Below, piece after piece: positions 7,272 through 14,864 of a stretch of DNA of 25,527 nt (the first letter of the stretch is position 1; the number at the start of each line of letters is the position of its first letter). The stretch spans positions 1-25,527 of the forward strand of contig JANMQK010000303.1 of the NCBI GenBank assembly GCA_031370485.1, given 5' to 3'. This DNA is from JANMQK01 sp031370485. Its GTDB lineage: Bacteria; Acidobacteriota; Polarisedimenticolia; Gp22-AA2. Both the position numbers and the translations under genes were made by a program. The notes beneath the pieces are model-generated. The model did no database searches. It had not been told where the DNA came from and was given only the letters and a program-made list of their open reading frames with translations.

Positions 7272-8651
7272 TTGACTAGAGACAGCACAGAGGTCGTCCC
7301 CTTCCCGACGGCGCTCGCCGTCTGGGTGCGGGTCGCCCTCAACAGCTTCGGCGGGCCGGCCGGGCAGATCGCCGTGATGCACCGCATCCTCGTCGAGGAG
7401 AAGAGATGGATCGGCGAGGAGCGGTTCCTGCATGCCCTGAATTTTTGCATGCTCCTCCCCGGGCCCGAAGCCCAGCAGCTCGCGATCTACATCGGCTGGC
7501 TACTACACGGCTACAGAGGCGGCCTCGTCGCGGGGTCGCTCTTTGTTCTGCCGGGTTTCCTGGCGATTCTCGTCCTGAGCTTCATCTATGCCGCGTTTCA
7601 GAAGACCGCGGTTGTCGCGGCGCTGTTCTTCGGCCTGAAGGCCGCGGTGCTCGCGGTGGTCGTCGAGGCCGTCGTCCGGATCGGCCGCCGCGTCCTCAAG
7701 AACGAAGCCATGCTCGGCATCGCCATGCTCGCCTTCGTCGGGATTTTCTTCTTCAGGGTGCCGTTCCCGATCATCGTTCTCGGCGCCGGGTTGGCGGGGC
7801 TGCTGGGAGGGCACCTCCGGCCACGAACCTTCGTGGTGATCGCGCCCCGCGAACCTGGCCCGGCCAGTGAAACGGGCTCGGTCGTGGATGCGCTTCTCCG
7901 GGATCGGGGCCCGGTCCTGGCACGCCCTTCGCTGATGCGCTCCATCCGAATCGCGGGTCTGTTGCTCTTTCTCTGGCTGGGCCCTGTCGCCGTGCTCGCG
8001 ATGTTCCTCGGACCGGAAGACGTCTTTGTGAAGGTGGGAATCTTCTTCAGCAAGGCGGCGATGGTCACCTTCGGCGGCGCCTACTCGGTCCTCGCCTACG
8101 TCGCGCAGCAGGCGGTCGATTATTACGGCTGGCTCCGGCCGGGCGAGATGCTGGATGGACTGGGGATGGCCGAGACCACGCCCGGCCCCCTCATCCAGGT
8201 GGTCCAGTTCGTCGGGTTCATGGCGTGCTATCGGTCGCCCGGGCACCTTCACCCGATCGTCGCGGGAACTCTCGGGGCCATCCTCACGACGTGGGTCACC
8301 TTCGTGCCCTGCTTTCTCTGGATCTTCCTGGGCGCGCCCTACGTCGAGACACTGCGCAGACACCGCAGGCTGGGCGCCGCGCTCTCGGCGATCACGGCTG
8401 CGGTGGTGGGTGTGGTGCTGAACCTCGCCGTGTGGTTCTCCATGCACATCGTCTTTTCCGGAGTGCGGACCTGGCAGGGGCCGATCGGCGCCCGGATCCT
8501 GCTGCCGATCTGGAGTACTCTCGACCTGCCCGCCCTGCTCATCTCGGTCGGCGCGTTCGTCGCGATTTTCCGATACAGGACCAGAATGCTGCCGACCCTG
8601 GCTACCAGCACGGCGGTCGGCGCGATCGTCTGGACTCTCACCCGTCCATGA
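7272..8651 (+). CDS. chrA: ChrA family chromate efflux transporter
   Basis: The 459-residue membrane protein has the two tandem CHR domains of long-chain ChrA transporters, which export chromate or related oxyanions. Domain 1 starts with LNSFGGPAGQIAVMH and holds MLLPGPEAQQLAIYIGW. Domain 2 starts with MVTFGGAYSVLAYVAQQ and holds GLGMAETTPGPLIQVVQFVGF, the repeated GGP/GGA and PGP motifs of the family. About ten membrane segments are evident. The only in-frame start that keeps the first domain whole is the TTG at 7272; an in-frame stop lies just upstream at 7260. No strong Shine-Dalgarno sequence is seen. The stop overlaps the ATG of a truncated MFS gene (ATGA), the usual layout of a coupled pair. 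Substrate is inferred from the family. Confidence 0.9.
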   Translation: MTRDSTEVVPFPTALAVWVRVALNSFGGPAGQIAVMHRILVEEKRWIGEERFLHALNFCMLLPGPEAQQLAIYIGWLLHGYRGGLVAGSLFVLPGFLAILVLSFIYAAFQKTAVVAALFFGLKAAVLAVVVEAVVRIGRRVLKNEAMLGIAMLAFVGIFFFRVPFPIIVLGAGLAGLLGGHLRPRTFVVIAPREPGPASETGSVVDALLRDRGPVLARPSLMRSIRIAGLLLFLWLGPVAVLAMFLGPEDVFVKVGIFFSKAAMVTFGGAYSVLAYVAQQAVDYYGWLRPGEMLDGLGMAETTPGPLIQVVQFVGFMACYRSPGHLHPIVAGTLGAILTTWVTFVPCFLWIFLGAPYVETLRRHRRLGAALSAITAAVVGVVLNLAVWFSMHIVFSGVRTWQGPIGARILLPIWSTLDLPALLISVGAFVAIFRYRTRMLPTLATSTAVGAIVWTLTRP

Positions 8652-8899
8652 GCGATCCGACGAGCCCGCGGGCCTGGCTCAACGTCACCGTGCTCGGGAT
8701 CGGCGGGGCCTCGTTTCTGAGCGACGTGGCGCACGGGGCGGCGACGGTTGTGCTCCCGTTTCTCGCGGCCAGGATGGGATCGCCGTCCCTCGTGCTGTGG
8801 GCGGTCGAGGGGGTGGCTCAGGTCACCCCTTTCGACTGTCGGGCAGCTCGCACCAGCCGATCGGTCGCCCCCGCCGATCTTGACGATTCGTCCCGGTAG
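8648..8899 (+). pseudogene. Truncated MFS transporter (N-terminal remnant)
   Basis: The first 58 codons match the N-terminus of the intact MFS transporter at 11195, with 42 of 58 residues identical by hand alignment, including TVLGIG, SFLSDVAH, AATVVLP and GSPSLVL. Similarity stops abruptly after VEGVA (near 8816). The remaining 26 codons to the TAG at 8897-8899 resemble no transporter and run into the promoter of the riboswitch. An intact MFS of this family has about 400 residues, so the fragment lacks 11 or so membrane segments and cannot be functional as a transporter. Its ATG overlaps the chrA stop, showing it was once a coupled downstream gene. Protein divergence of about 28 percent argues against an assembly duplicate. 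Confidence 0.82.
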
Positions 8900-8908
8900 G
8901 AGTAGAAG
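8880..8908 (+). promoter_or_regulatory. Promoter of the c-di-AMP riboswitch/permease transcript
   Basis: TTGACG (8880-8885) and TAGAAG (8903-8908) are 17 bases apart. Initiation would fall near 8915, at the first bases of the riboswitch. The promoter overlaps the end of the MFS remnant. Confidence 0.65.
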
Positions 8909-8910
8909 TT

Positions 8911-9025
8911 CCGGTCGCCGAGTCCTCCCCTGGGGGAGGAGCGGGGGAACCAGGATTTCGGGGCGAAGCGCAGGAGCGCCGGGGACCTTCACCTCCGAGC
9001 CCGTCAGCTAACCCCGCAGGCTTCG
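8911..9025 (+). promoter_or_regulatory. ydaO-type cyclic di-AMP riboswitch
   Basis: The leader carries the conserved blocks of the ydaO/yuaA element in the correct order: CGCCGAGTCC (8916-8925), GGAGCGGGGGAACCA (8938-8952), GGGGCGAA (8960-8967), and GAGCCCGTCAGCTAACC (8997-9013) followed by CCGCAGGC (to 9021). A GCC (8917-8919) can close the element with GGC (9019-9021), and TCCTCCCC/GGGGAGGA (8923-8940) forms an early hairpin. This RNA class binds c-di-AMP and usually turns expression off when the nucleotide is high. It commonly controls potassium transporters and cell-wall genes. The gene 46 bases downstream encodes a KimA-like permease, an expected target. Recognition is by conserved primary sequence and order. 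Confidence 0.92.
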
Positions 9026-9027
9026 TG

Positions 9028-9055
9028 AGGGAGGCGCCGTCGCGTCGCGCCCCCT
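9028..9055 (+). promoter_or_regulatory. Hairpin between riboswitch and permease gene (possible expression platform)
   Basis: AGGG(A)GGCGC (9028-9037) pairs with GCGCCCCCT (9047-9055), nine pairs with one bulged A and a nine-base loop. It is followed by GGGGTAAGG rather than a U-run, and the permease ATG is 15 bases on. It may act near the ribosome-binding region rather than as an intrinsic terminator. Confidence 0.45.
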
Positions 9056-9070
9056 GGGGTAAGGCGTCCG

Positions 9071-11179
9071 ATGTCGCCAGAACAGAAACCTCCGGTCGAT
9101 CCGCTCGACCAGCCGCCGCTCCTGACCGGGCTGTGGCGGAGCCTGTTCGGCCCGCCGCGCGACATCCAGGACCCCCGCGTCTTCCACAACATCTCCCTGG
9201 TCGCCTTCCTGGCCTGGATCGGGCTGGGCGCCGACGGGCTCTCCTCTTCGGCCTACGGCCCGGCCGAAGCCTTCAAGAACCTGCTCGTCCGGAACCCCGT
9301 CACGGGGCAGATGGAGGGGCAATGGTACCTGGCGATCCTGCTGGCGCTCGCGACCGCGTTCACGGTCTTCGTCATCTCGTATTCCTACACCCGGGTCATC
9401 GAGCACTTCCCCCACGGGGGCGGCGGGTATGTCGTCGCGACCAAGCTGCTCGGGCCGCAAGCCGGGCTGGTATCGGGCTCGGCGCTCCTGGTCGACTACG
9501 CGCTCACCATCACGACCTCCGTGGCCGCGGGGGGGGACGCGATCTTCGATCTCCTCCCGGCGTTCCTGCGCGGCAATCACGAGCTGAAGATTGCCCTCGA
9601 GGTGGCGGTGCTGGGCGGCCTTCTGATCATGAACCTCCGGGGGGTGAAAGAGTCGGTCGAGGCGGTCATGCCTGTGTTCCTGGTCTTTGTCGCCACCCAC
9701 CTCGTTCTCATTGTCGTGGGGATCGGAAGCCACGCGCACCAGGCGGTCGATGTGGCGCAGCAGGTCACGGGCGGCTTCGGCGAGGGAATCCGGACCTTCG
9801 GCCTCTGGGGCCTCTTTCTCATCTTCATCCGGGCCTTCTCCCTCGGCGGGGGAACCTTCACGGGGATCGAGGCCGTGTCGAACGGCCTCGCCATCATGCG
9901 GGAGCCGAGGGTCGTGACGGGCAAGAAGACGATGCTCTACATGGCCGCGTCGCTGGCGTTCACCGCGGCCGGGATCCTTGTCTGCTACTTGCTCTTCGAC
10001 GTCCAGACCGTCTTCAGCGCGCCGTCCAAGAACGAGATCGGCATGACGCTCAACGGTGTCCTCGCGGGCCGCCTCGCCGGGGACTGGCGACTCGGCGGCT
10101 TGCCTCTGGGGTGGATGTTCGTCCAGCTGACCATCGCCTCCGAGGCCGCGCTGCTCTTCGTGGCGGCGCAGACCGGCTTCATCGACGGGCCGCGCGTGAT
10201 GTCCAACATGGCGGTCGACTCGTGGCTGCCGCATCGGTTCGCCTCGCTCTCCGACCGGCTGACCACCAAGGACGGCGTGATTCTCATGGGCTTCTCGGCC
10301 ATTGCGCTTCTTCTGCTGACGCGCGGCGCCGTCAGCACGCTCGTGGTCATGTATTCGATCAATGTGTTCGCCACCTTCTCGCTCACGCAGACCGCGATGT
10401 GCCGGTTCTGGTTCTCGAGGCGCGGGCAGCACGAGGCTTGGCTTCGCCACATCTCCGTCCATGTGGTGGGGCTGATACTCTGCCTGACGATTCTCGTGGT
10501 CATGGTGGTCGAGAAGTTCGAGCAGGGTGCCTGGAAAACAGTGTTCATCACGCTCCTCCTGGTGATCGGGTGCGCCTGGGTCCGCCGGCACTATCGCACC
10601 GTGGAAGAGCAGCTCCGCCGTCTCGACCTCGATCGCCTGGACCTCCCGGCGATCGGCCGTCACGGCGGGGAGCCCGACCCGGGTCAGCCGACCGCGGTGC
10701 TGCTGGTGCGCAACTTCGCGGGCCTCGGGATCCACATGCTCCATTCCCTCCAGAGGATGTTCCCGGGATACTTCCGCAACGTGATCTTCGTCTCGGCTTC
10801 GGTCATCGACTCCGGGCATTTCAAGGGCAAGGAGGAGGTCAGCGCGCTCAAGATCCAGGCGAAAGAGTCGCTCGCGAAATACGTGCACCTGGCGCGCCGC
10901 CTCGGGTGGAACGCCGACTCCGCGACCGTAGTGACGACCGACCCGGTCGAGGGCCTCTACCGCATCTGCATGGATATGAAGAAGCGGTACCCGCACGCAA
11001 TGTTCTTCGGGGGCAAGCTCATCTGGAAGAGGGAGAGCTGGTGGCAGCGGATCCTGCACAACGAGACCGCCTTCCAGGTGCAGCGGCGCCTGCAGTGGAA
11101 AGGGCTGCCGATGATGGTCATCCCGCTGCGCACGGGGGCGGATGCACCGTTGAACCCCGCGCGGCGCCAGGACGGCTGA
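9071..11179 (+). CDS. KimA-like APC-superfamily permease, probable potassium transporter
   Basis: The 702-residue protein has about 12 membrane segments in the first 500 residues and a soluble C-terminal region of about 180. The N-terminal block FLAWIGLGADGLSSSAYGP, then AEAFKNL, matches the opening of KimA-type APC transporters. Bacillus subtilis KimA (formerly YdaO) imports potassium with proton and is controlled by a c-di-AMP riboswitch, as this gene seems to be. Other membrane features include HFPHGGGGYVVATKLLG and FSLGGGTFTGIEAVSNG. The C-terminal region (TAVLLVRNFAGLGIHMLHSL onward) resembles a universal-stress-like cytoplasmic domain and might sense ligand. The ATG follows TAAGG by seven bases. 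An amino-acid substrate cannot be excluded from sequence alone; the riboswitch favours potassium. An MFS gene follows after 15 bases. Confidence 0.82.
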   Translation: MSPEQKPPVDPLDQPPLLTGLWRSLFGPPRDIQDPRVFHNISLVAFLAWIGLGADGLSSSAYGPAEAFKNLLVRNPVTGQMEGQWYLAILLALATAFTVFVISYSYTRVIEHFPHGGGGYVVATKLLGPQAGLVSGSALLVDYALTITTSVAAGGDAIFDLLPAFLRGNHELKIALEVAVLGGLLIMNLRGVKESVEAVMPVFLVFVATHLVLIVVGIGSHAHQAVDVAQQVTGGFGEGIRTFGLWGLFLIFIRAFSLGGGTFTGIEAVSNGLAIMREPRVVTGKKTMLYMAASLAFTAAGILVCYLLFDVQTVFSAPSKNEIGMTLNGVLAGRLAGDWRLGGLPLGWMFVQLTIASEAALLFVAAQTGFIDGPRVMSNMAVDSWLPHRFASLSDRLTTKDGVILMGFSAIALLLLTRGAVSTLVVMYSINVFATFSLTQTAMCRFWFSRRGQHEAWLRHISVHVVGLILCLTILVVMVVEKFEQGAWKTVFITLLLVIGCAWVRRHYRTVEEQLRRLDLDRLDLPAIGRHGGEPDPGQPTAVLLVRNFAGLGIHMLHSLQRMFPGYFRNVIFVSASVIDSGHFKGKEEVSALKIQAKESLAKYVHLARRLGWNADSATVVTTDPVEGLYRICMDMKKRYPHAMFFGGKLIWKRESWWQRILHNETAFQVQRRLQWKGLPMMVIPLRTGADAPLNPARRQDG

Positions 11180-11194
11180 CGTGAAGCTGCGTCC

Positions 11195-12433
11195 ATGAGC
11201 GAGCGGCCGCGCCCGCGGGGCTGGCTCAACCGCACGGTGCTCGGGATCGGCGCGACCTCTTTCCTGAGCGACGTGGCGCACGAGGCGGCGACCGTCGTGC
11301 TTCCCCTCGTTGCGGCCGGGCTCGGTTCGCCCTCTCTCGTGCTGGGGACGGTCGAGGGGGTGGCCGATGCCGCCAGCGGGGTCGCCAAGCTCTGGTCCGG
11401 GTGGTGGAGCGACAGGCTGAAACGCCGCAAGCCGCTGGCGGTCGCCGGCTACGTCATGACCGCCCTCTTCACCGCCTCGCTGGCCGTTTGCTTCAGGGCC
11501 TGGCAGGCGGTGGCCGCGCGCTCGCTCGCCTGGATCGGGCGCGGCATCAGGTCTCCCGCCCGCTCCGCCCTCCTCGCGGACGACACGGATCCCGCCCACT
11601 ACGGGAAGGCATTCGGGTTCGAGCGGGCGATGGACACCGCAGGGGCGGTGGCCGGGCCGCTGCTGGCGGCGGGCCTCATGACGTATCTCTCGCCGCGCGC
11701 GCTCCTCTCCTGGACCCTCGTCCCGGGACTTATGGCCGCCGCTGCGATGGCGTTCCTGGTGCGCGAGAAACCGCGCGAGCCGGCGCCGCCCGTCCCTTTC
11801 GCCGGCGCCTTCGGAGCGCTGCCGCGCGCCTATCGGCCCTATCTCCTGGCGGTCGGCCTTTTCGGGATGGGAGACTTCGCCCACACGCTGCTCATCCTCA
11901 GGGCCATCGAGATCCTGTCACCCATTCTCGGGCCGGCGCCCGCGGCGGCGGCCGCCATGACCCTCTACGCCCTGCACAACGTGGCGGGCGCTGTCTCGGC
12001 CTTCGTCTTTGGCATTCTGGGAGACCGCTATGGCCACCGGCGCACCCTGGCGCTGGCGTACCTCTTCGGGCCTCTCATGGTGGTCCTTCTCATCCTGGCG
12101 CCCACGGGCGGGGGCCGGGCTGTCATCCTGTTGGCCGCGTCGTTCCTGGCGGGGGGCGCGCTGCTGGCGGCGGAGGATGCCCTGGAAAGCGCGGCCGCGG
12201 CCGAGCTGCTGCCGGGAGCGCAACGGGGCACCGGCTTCGGCCTCCTCGCCGCGGTCAACAGCGCCGGGGATCTGGTCTCGAGCCTGGGAGTGGGGATTCT
12301 CTGGACGGCCCTCGGGCCGGGGGGCGCGTTCGCGGCGGCGCTTCTTCCGATGCTCGCGGGCGCGGTCCTGATGGGGGTCCCGGCGTTTTCATCCCCCGGT
12401 CGGCCGGGGACTCGGGGCGCCGGACCCTCCTAG
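11195..12433 (+). CDS. Major facilitator superfamily transporter
   Basis: The 412-residue protein has the 12-segment layout of MFS carriers, with a first half to about residue 190, a polar loop (VREKPREPAPPVPF) and a second half. The loop after helix 2, GWWSDRLKRRKPLAVAGY, is the MFS motif A (G-x-x-x-D-R-x-x-R/K-R) in degenerate form; a matching loop FGILGDRYGHRRTLALAY is in the second half. The cytoplasmic loop after helix 4 has RSLAWIGRGIRSPARSALLAD, typical of a subfamily of uncharacterised exporters near metal or drug resistance genes. Substrate is unknown. It follows the KimA-like gene by 15 bases and is probably on the riboswitch-controlled transcript. Its N-terminus matches the remnant after chrA. 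Confidence 0.88.
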   Translation: MSERPRPRGWLNRTVLGIGATSFLSDVAHEAATVVLPLVAAGLGSPSLVLGTVEGVADAASGVAKLWSGWWSDRLKRRKPLAVAGYVMTALFTASLAVCFRAWQAVAARSLAWIGRGIRSPARSALLADDTDPAHYGKAFGFERAMDTAGAVAGPLLAAGLMTYLSPRALLSWTLVPGLMAAAAMAFLVREKPREPAPPVPFAGAFGALPRAYRPYLLAVGLFGMGDFAHTLLILRAIEILSPILGPAPAAAAAMTLYALHNVAGAVSAFVFGILGDRYGHRRTLALAYLFGPLMVVLLILAPTGGGRAVILLAASFLAGGALLAAEDALESAAAAELLPGAQRGTGFGLLAAVNSAGDLVSSLGVGILWTALGPGGAFAAALLPMLAGAVLMGVPAFSSPGRPGTRGAGPS

Positions 12434-12445
12434 CCCCCCGGCGCC

Positions 12446-12464
12446 AGCGACGCTGCCGGTCGCT
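12446..12464. terminator. Short inverted repeat between convergent genes
   Basis: AGCGAC (12446-12451) and GTCGCT (12459-12464) form six pairs around a seven-base loop between the MFS stop and the stop of the minus-strand gene. There is only a short ATTT on the plus-strand side, so support is weak. Confidence 0.35.
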
Positions 12465-12984
12465 ATTTCACCCGCTCCATCTTGAACACCTCGCCTTTCC
12501 CGCCGTCCTTGTCCTTCCAGGTCCACTCCTGGCTCATGTGGCCCGCGTCCAGGAACCTCAGCACGAGCCGGTCCATCCGGCCGTCGTCGGGGGAGGCGAG
12601 GTTGGTGGCGTCGACGAAATTGAAGGTGATCGACTTGCTCTCCGGCGTGACCCCTTCCGCGCGCATGCGGGGCTGGTTGTGGGCGCCGCAGTAGTGGGTC
12701 ATCATCAATGCGTCGCGGTCGGGATGGTAGATGGTCACCATTCCCGGCTCCCCCTCGGGTGACAGCGTCTCCATCAACGCCGAGTTGTCGGAGATCAGGC
12801 TGTAGGACGCCTTCACCGTCTTCCCTTCCTTCGTGGTTCCCTTCCACTCCCCCACCAAAGATTTCATCCTGTCGAAACCCTGGTTCGGCTTCCCGGTCAT
12901 TTCGTGTTTCGCGTCCGCGAACGTCACAGCAGTGGCGAGCAGCAACGCCGCCGCCACCCCTCCGATCGCCGTTCCCGTTCTCAT
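12463..12984 (-). CDS. Exported lipocalin-like protein (DUF1579-like)
   Basis: The 173-residue product starts at the ATG at 12984 after a clear ribosome-binding site (GGGAGG on the minus strand, 12999-12994). Residues 1-25 are a signal peptide (MRTGTAIGGVAAALLLATAV, then TFADAKHE). The mature part begins with a Met/Leu-rich helix and then LVGEWKGTTKEGKTVKASYS, the G-x-W start of lipocalin-like barrels. Next come alternating strands (SLISDNSALMETLSPEGEPG, MVTIYHPDRDALMMTHYC, HMSQEWTWKDKDGGKGEVF). That order suits DUF1579 and related proteins of periplasmic or exported location. A ligand cannot be named. A longer frame extends upstream to 13533 but lies over the divergent permease gene and has no domain, so I reject it. 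Confidence 0.75.
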   Translation of the reverse strand: MRTGTAIGGVAAALLLATAVTFADAKHEMTGKPNQGFDRMKSLVGEWKGTTKEGKTVKASYSLISDNSALMETLSPEGEPGMVTIYHPDRDALMMTHYCGAHNQPRMRAEGVTPESKSITFNFVDATNLASPDDGRMDRLVLRFLDAGHMSQEWTWKDKDGGKGEVFKMERVK

Positions 12985-13042
12985 CGCCTGAGCCCTCCCA
13001 TGACACGTGTCGGAAAACACCGCGGGACGAGTCCCGGCGGAG

Positions 13043-13071
13043 AGTATAGACGACCTCCCGCGGAGGGGAAA
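13043..13071 (-). promoter_or_regulatory. Probable promoter of the lipocalin-like gene
   Basis: On the minus strand TATACT (13048-13043) is preceded 17 bases upstream by TTTCCC (13071-13066). The start near 13036 gives a leader of about 50 bases containing the GGGAGG site. The -35 box is poor. Confidence 0.5.
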
Positions 13072-13080
13072 TGCTAGGCT
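13072..13080 (+). promoter_or_regulatory. Extended -10 element six bases before the permease ATG
   Basis: TGCTAGGCT (13072-13080) is an extended -10 (TG-n-TAnnnT). Six bases separate it from the ATG at 13087, predicting a leaderless transcript. No good -35 box is seen. Confidence 0.5.
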
Positions 13081-13086
13081 CGCCCC

Positions 13087-13897
13087 ATGAGCGCCGGCAC
13101 CGGAAGCCTCGACCGCCTGCCCCGCCGCCTGGGGCTGCCCACGGCCACCAGTGTCGTGGTCGCGAACATGATCGGCACCGGCATCTTCACAACGACCGGC
13201 CTGATGCTGTCGCGGGTCGAGAGCGGGTGGCTGGTATTGCTCTGCTGGACCCTGGGGGGGATCGTGGCGCTTTGCGGCGCGCTCTCCTACGCCGAGCTCG
13301 CCGTGATGATGCCGCGGGCGGGCGCCGAGTACGTCTACCTTCGCGAGATCTACGGACCGCTCGCCGGGTTCCTCAGCGGCTGGGTGAGCTTCTTCGTCGG
13401 TTTCTCCGCGCCCATCGCCGCCACCGGCGTCGCCTGCGCGAAATACCTGGCCGCCGCGGGGGTTCTTCCGGGCGGATGGGCGGCGGAGAAGGCGCTCGCG
13501 ACGGGTCTCGTGGTGCTTTTTACGGCGATCCATTACCGGGGCCTGCGGCCGGGTGCCGCCATCCAGAATGCGCTGACCGGGCTGAAGCTCCTTCTTGTCG
13601 GCGGGTTGCTCCTCGCCGGTTTCATCGCCGGGGGCGGCAGCTGGAACTTTCTCCTCACGCCGGGAGACTTCCGGGCGGCGGGCCGTCCCGGCGATCTAGG
13701 AGTCGCGCTCCTGTGGGTGATGTTCGCCTACAGCGGCTGGAACGCCGCTCGTCTACCTGGCGGCGGGAGCGACGATCCTGGCCGTGGCGTTGATCGCCCG
13801 GCCCGGCCCATCGCTATTCGCCCTGCTGACGGTGGCCGCGGGATTTCCCGCCTACCGGGTCATGTCGCGGAGGAGGGGGTCCGGACGCTCCGTATGA
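13087..13897 (+). pseudogene. APC-family amino-acid permease, internally deleted and frameshifted
   Basis: The first 219 codons are a normal APC permease N-terminus, with MIGTGIFTTTGLML in helix 1 and the ELAVMMPRAGAEYVYLREIY segment after helix 2, continuing to FAYSGWNAA. There the sequence jumps. From 13745 the continuation is in another frame: PLVYLAAGATILAVALIAR, then FALLTVAAGFPAYRVMSRRR, ending at TGA 13895-13897. That is the last membrane segments of an APC permease. Family members have 430-480 residues, so roughly 160-200 middle residues are missing and the two ends are one base out of frame. The original frame runs on to 13905 as unrelated sequence. It is unlikely to transport. Its end overlaps the convergent DUF3999-like gene by 38 bases. 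Confidence 0.85.
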
Positions 13898-14798
13898 CCA
13901 GGTAAACGAGGGCCGCGAACGCGGCCAGCATCACGACCCGCAGCTTCCAGGGGCGGCTCTCACCCGCGGGCGCGTCCGGGACGACACCCCGCAGCGGGTT
14001 GGGGCGCGCGGCGCCAAGAGTCGCCGTGGCCGGAAGCAGGGTGCCCGGTTCCGGGAGGGAGCCGCGCCCATCATAGCGCGGCGGCGACGCATCTGGATTG
14101 CCATAATAAAGGAAGGAGGTGCCCCCGGCGCGGACCGGAAACACCAGCCTCTGCACCGTCCCCTGGGCCCTCATGCCGCGCAGCCTGAGCGGCCGGTCGT
14201 CGCCGTCCTCCATGACGACCCGCAGGAACCTGGCGGTCACGCCGGCGAGAACGATGCGGGTCTCGTCGATCCCCTTCCCGCCGCGCCGCCCGGGCGGTTG
14301 ACGGGCGAATTCCCCGCCGCCGGCCGGCAACCATGGGACGTCGGCGTCGCGGCGCGCCGCCTCTCCGATCGCCGCGTTGCCGGCCGGGACCAGAAGGGTC
14401 TCCACGTCGCGCCCCAGGATTGTGTAGCGCCTCCGAAAGGCCTGGTCCTCGAAGTCGAACTCCAGCACCGCCGCCCGCGCGTGCAGATATCCGCAGTCGA
14501 TGACAATGGTGCTCATCTTCGTCACAGGATCGCGCTCGATGCGGAACGACGCTCCTTCGAGCGGGGCGGTCTCCGGCTTCAGGAAATATGGCACCTCCTC
14601 CCGATCGGGCCCGATGACCCTCAGGTCCGCGAGATCGGCGCGGGCGCTTTCGAGGATCTGCCGGTCGAGGAGGACCGAGACGAAGGCCCCCGGGGTGCCG
14701 CCTGCCTGGATCGGCCGGACCAGTTCCCAGCGCGCGGGCTGGAAGCCGGCGAGGGCCGTCCCCGCCCCCAGGGACAAAAGCATGAAAAGAGGTAGCAT
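13860..14798 (-). CDS. DUF3999-like exported, membrane-anchored protein
   Basis: The 312-residue product starts at the ATG at 14798 after a perfect GGAGGTGA ribosome-binding site (14809-14802). It has a signal peptide (MLPLFMLLSLGAGTALAGF), a long extracytoplasmic part and one C-terminal membrane segment (LRVVMLAAFAALVYLVI) followed by a short basic tail. Early residues read WELVRPIQ, then RADLADLRVIGPDREEVPYF, the opening seen in DUF3999 proteins, where a beta-sandwich similar to discoidin/F5-8 folds is suspected. A second strand-rich block ends in GTSFLYYGNPDASPPRYD. Function is unknown. The gene is shorter than many DUF3999 members (about 400 or more residues), and the DUF2339 partner often encoded beside such genes is not in this window. 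Confidence 0.65.
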   Translation of the reverse strand: MLPLFMLLSLGAGTALAGFQPARWELVRPIQAGGTPGAFVSVLLDRQILESARADLADLRVIGPDREEVPYFLKPETAPLEGASFRIERDPVTKMSTIVIDCGYLHARAAVLEFDFEDQAFRRRYTILGRDVETLLVPAGNAAIGEAARRDADVPWLPAGGGEFARQPPGRRGGKGIDETRIVLAGVTARFLRVVMEDGDDRPLRLRGMRAQGTVQRLVFPVRAGGTSFLYYGNPDASPPRYDGRGSLPEPGTLLPATATLGAARPNPLRGVVPDAPAGESRPWKLRVVMLAAFAALVYLVIRSVRTPSSAT

Positions 14799-14825
14799 CG
14801 ATCACCTCCCGGCACGGGCCGGCCC

Positions 14826-14855
14826 ATCATCGGGGCAGGGTCGTCGTCTTGTCAA
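14826..14855 (-). promoter_or_regulatory. Probable promoter of the DUF3999-like gene
   Basis: On the minus strand TTGACA (14855-14850) is followed after 18 bases by GATGAT (14831-14826). The leader would be about 20 bases and carries GGAGGTGA. Confidence 0.5.
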
Positions 14856-14864
14856 CGAGTCGCA

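Noticed and set aside
8817..8899. Remaining C-terminal part of the truncated MFS gene
   Set aside because: The residues after VEGVA are Arg/Ser/Ala-rich with no membrane segment and no match to the end of the intact copy.
9008..11884. A 958-codon open frame on the minus strand opposite the KimA-like and MFS genes
   Set aside because: Its composition (His/Arg/Asp/Glu-rich, repeat-free) is what third-position GC bias gives on the opposite strand of membrane-protein genes. The plus-strand genes have clear families, a riboswitch and promoters.
12985..13533. N-terminal extension of the lipocalin-like protein to 13533
   Set aside because: It runs through the divergent permease gene, has no domain, and would bury a good signal peptide and ribosome-binding site in mid-protein.
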